From contig CCNA01000001.1 in the NCBI GenBank assembly GCA_000824805.1, forward strand, positions 1 to 64,000: a DNA stretch of 64,000 bases, in the 5' to 3' direction. Shown here in pieces: positions 62,275 through 64,000 of the stretch. Every line of letters starts with the position of its first letter. The stretch's first letter is position 1. This stretch comes from Mesorhizobium sp. SOD10 (GTDB taxonomy: Bacteria; Pseudomonadota; Alphaproteobacteria; Rhizobiales; Rhizobiaceae). The notes beneath the pieces are model-generated. The model was given only the letters and a program-made list of their open reading frames with translations, did no database searches and was not told where the DNA came from. A program made the translations under genes and the position numbers.

Positions 62275-63525
62275 ATGGCGGTGCAGGATGGCTCGTACGA
62301 AAGGTTGCGCGCCGCCGGCTGCGCCGACGAAGTCGCCTATGTGCAGGCCTGCCTGAGGCTGTTTTTCGCGCCGCGAGCCAACATTACGGACGGCCGGGCC
62401 GATGTCCCAGCGCCGACGGTCTCGGCGGCGACTCCAATCACGGTGACCCCAATCTCAGCGACCCCAATCTCAGCGACAAAGGTCGCCGACATCGCCAGGC
62501 TGAACAAGGTCGCCGTGTTCCTGCTCAAGGCGCTCAAGCATGCTCCCGCAGGTGCCGCGCCCGCGGAATTGCCTGGATGGCTCGATGGCTATCGTCGGCG
62601 CACGATGTCGATGAACGCCGCCTGCATCGGCGACTCGATAGCCATCGATCGCGCGCTGCGCGAGAGGCAGGTCGATTTCGTCTTCCTCAAGGGGCCGCTC
62701 CAGCAGCATCTGCTCTATGGCGACCATTTCATGAAGCCTTCCGGCGATGTCGACATACTGGTTTCGCCGGCGCGCTTTGGCCAAGCGCGCGAGGCGTTGC
62801 GGGCGATCGGCTACGAGGTCGCCGGCAAATCCCGCTCCGTCTGGTGGGTTCGCTTCCTTGGCGAGCAGCACATGGTTCGCGAAGATGGCGCGAGGACTTC
62901 GACGGTCGACCTCCATCACCGGCTGCAGCAGCCGGGATCGCCGAGCCCGCGCGACGTCGACGGCTTCCTGCGCCGCAAGCGCGAAGTCGAGGTGGCCGGA
63001 GCCGTCATGCCGGTGATCTCGGCGGCCGACACGCTGCTTTTGTCCTCGATCAGCGTCGCCAAGGCCTTTTTCAACCGCGAGCCCTGCGCCGGCTATGTCT
63101 GCGACGTCAGGGCCAGCGCCAGCCGCCTGAACGAAGCGGAGCAGCAGAGGGTGCTGGATCACGCCGCCCAACAGGGCCTGGCGGACACGCTGCTCCTCGG
63201 CCTGCGCGCGGCCGACGTGCTGCTCGGCGCCACAGGCACCCTGCTTTCGGATCGCGCCACCCGCATTCTGGCCCGCATCGGGAATGCCGATCTCTTCCAC
63301 ATGGTCATGGCGCCGTGGCTCGCGTCGCTCCGCTGGCCGCAGCGCCGCCATGTGCTTTGGGAACTCTGCGGCCGCGAGCCGGTCCGTTACCTTGCTGAAG
63401 CCGGCTGGGCGGCCTCCGCCGACCTCAGCCGGCGCATCTTCGAGCGCCCGGCCACGGTCCAGCCGCCGCCGAGCGAAATGATCAAAATCGTGGGCGGGGC
63501 GGCCAATCATGCAAGCGAAAGGTAA
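62275..63525 (+). CDS. NTP_transf_5-type nucleotidyltransferase family protein, RiPP-associated
   Basis: This 416-residue protein of the uncharacterised nucleotidyltransferase family has FVFLKGPLQQHLLYGDHFMKPSGDVDILVSPARFGQAREALRAIGYEV. The central Asp-x-Asp (DVDIL) is the metal site, with STVDLHHRL providing a third acidic residue. Members accompany lasso and other RiPP clusters and in a kinase-containing cluster may add a group to the phosphate. A TTG start at 62227 is possible; I prefer the ATG at 62275. An internal run of 15-bp repeats (62430-62474) adds an ITVTP-ISATP-ISAT linker. Confidence 0.75.
   Translation: MAVQDGSYERLRAAGCADEVAYVQACLRLFFAPRANITDGRADVPAPTVSAATPITVTPISATPISATKVADIARLNKVAVFLLKALKHAPAGAAPAELPGWLDGYRRRTMSMNAACIGDSIAIDRALRERQVDFVFLKGPLQQHLLYGDHFMKPSGDVDILVSPARFGQAREALRAIGYEVAGKSRSVWWVRFLGEQHMVREDGARTSTVDLHHRLQQPGSPSPRDVDGFLRRKREVEVAGAVMPVISAADTLLLSSISVAKAFFNREPCAGYVCDVRASASRLNEAEQQRVLDHAAQQGLADTLLLGLRAADVLLGATGTLLSDRATRILARIGNADLFHMVMAPWLASLRWPQRRHVLWELCGREPVRYLAEAGWAASADLSRRIFERPATVQPPPSEMIKIVGGAANHASER
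62430..62474 (+). repeat. 15-bp tandem repeat, three units
   Basis: GACTCCAATCACGGT is followed by two identical GACCCCAATCTCAGC units in frame within the nucleotidyltransferase gene. They encode a flexible Thr/Pro/Ile/Ser linker between the N-terminal helix and the catalytic domain. Copy number may vary between strains. Confidence 0.8.
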
Positions 63526-63529
63526 GTCC

Positions 63530-64000
63530 ATGCCCTTGACGACGCCCATCACGACCCCCGTGACGGCCTTGGGGGTCTGCGTCATCATCGCCGCGCGCAA
63601 TGCGGCACGCACCATTCCCGGCGCCATCGCTTCGGCGCTGCGCGAGGCCGAAGTGGCTGAGGTGATCGTGGTCGACGACGCCTCCACCGACGACACCCGG
63701 GATGTGGCCTTGGCCGCAGACGACGGCAGCGGCCGGCTTGCCGTCATCCGCTTCGACGTCAATCGCGGTCCGTCCGCAGCGCGCAACGCTGCCATCCAGG
63801 CCTCCGGATCGCCCTTCATCAGCATTCTCGATGCCGACGATTTCTTCCTCGAAGGCCGTTTTCGCCGGCTTTTCGCCAGCGCCGACTGGGATTTCGCCGC
63901 CGACAACATCATGCTGATCCGCGACGATGCCGCGACCGACCTCGCCAAAGTCGCCGCGCCGCCTTTCGCGGCTGATCCGGAATTTCTCGACTTCGAGCGC
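63530..64000 (+). CDS. Family 2 glycosyltransferase (partial, runs off window)
   Basis: At least 157 residues are present of a GT-A type glycosyltransferase. VCVIIAARNAARTIPGAIASAL opens the domain, VIVVDDASTDDT binds the nucleotide, NRGPSAARNAAIQASGSPFISILDADDFF holds the DxD metal motif. It starts five bases after the nucleotidyltransferase stop (an earlier in-frame ATG at 63509 overlaps it), so the two are co-transcribed. It may belong to lasso tailoring or to exopolysaccharide synthesis. The stop codon lies outside the window. Confidence 0.88.
   Translation, partial: MPLTTPITTPVTALGVCVIIAARNAARTIPGAIASALREAEVAEVIVVDDASTDDTRDVALAADDGSGRLAVIRFDVNRGPSAARNAAIQASGSPFISILDADDFFLEGRFRRLFASADWDFAADNIMLIRDDAATDLAKVAAPPFAADPEFLDFER

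Overview
This 64 kb window looks like chromosome of a Mesorhizobium-like member of the Rhizobiales. The evidence is high GC with GCC/GGC-rich codons, the aroA-cmk-rpsA block, many solute-importer operons, palindromic intergenic mosaics of the rhizobial RIME type, and an exoX/exoY/exoF/exoQ-like exopolysaccharide block. No taxonomic marker was tested, so the genus is an inference.

Layout. (1) 0-8.6 kb: a DoxX membrane protein, then a probable guanidino-compound (arginine or methylarginine) uptake and catabolism locus. It has an HisJQMP-type importer and an Ldh-family dehydrogenase on the minus strand, divergent from a DDAH-like hydrolase, a BetI-like TetR regulator and an AruI-like decarboxylase. 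(2) 8.7-17.6 kb: an SDR, then rpsA, cmk and a CP4-like class II aroA; a TIGR02300 acidic protein; tRNA-Ala(GGC); a DUF6496 basic-tail protein beside a truncated PEBP gene; small envelope proteins; a lactonase-fold protein. (3) 17.7-25.3 kb: an unusual operon of a MaoC-like protein, a class III CoA-transferase, a solute-binding-like protein without signal peptide and a ribose-type importer whose RbsA ATPase is split into two genes. (4) 25.4-26.1 kb: a Phd/VapC toxin-antitoxin pair. (5) 26.1-38.1 kb: an L-fucose-type (6-deoxysugar) catabolic cluster with an IclR regulator, a CUT1 importer, fuconolactonase-like, mutarotase, oxidoreductase and L-fuconate dehydratase genes. (6) 38.4-49.4 kb: a GlxA-type activator divergent from an isonitrile-hydratase-like gene; a FadR-type regulator with a gamma-family PLP enzyme and a second CUT1 importer; an aldehyde dehydrogenase and a DUF1349 protein. 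(7) 49.4-55.9 kb: a decayed LuxR gene fused against a ProW remnant, then exoQ-, acyltransferase-, exoF-, exoY- and exoX-like genes.

(8) 55.9-64 kb, the highlight: a lasso-peptide cluster of the A-B1-B2-C-K-D type on the minus strand. It includes a 50-residue precursor that is easily missed (61622-61774). Its leader carries the full YxxPxLxxxGxxxxxT recognition motif, and its 24-residue predicted core starts with Gly, has Asp at core position 9 and ends in Ser. A HPr-kinase-like protein sits between the cyclase and the exporter, and a nucleotidyltransferase and a family 2 glycosyltransferase run divergently. This suggests a lasso peptide phosphorylated on its C-terminal Ser and perhaps decorated further.

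Product calls rest on motifs, length and context read by eye. No database search was possible.
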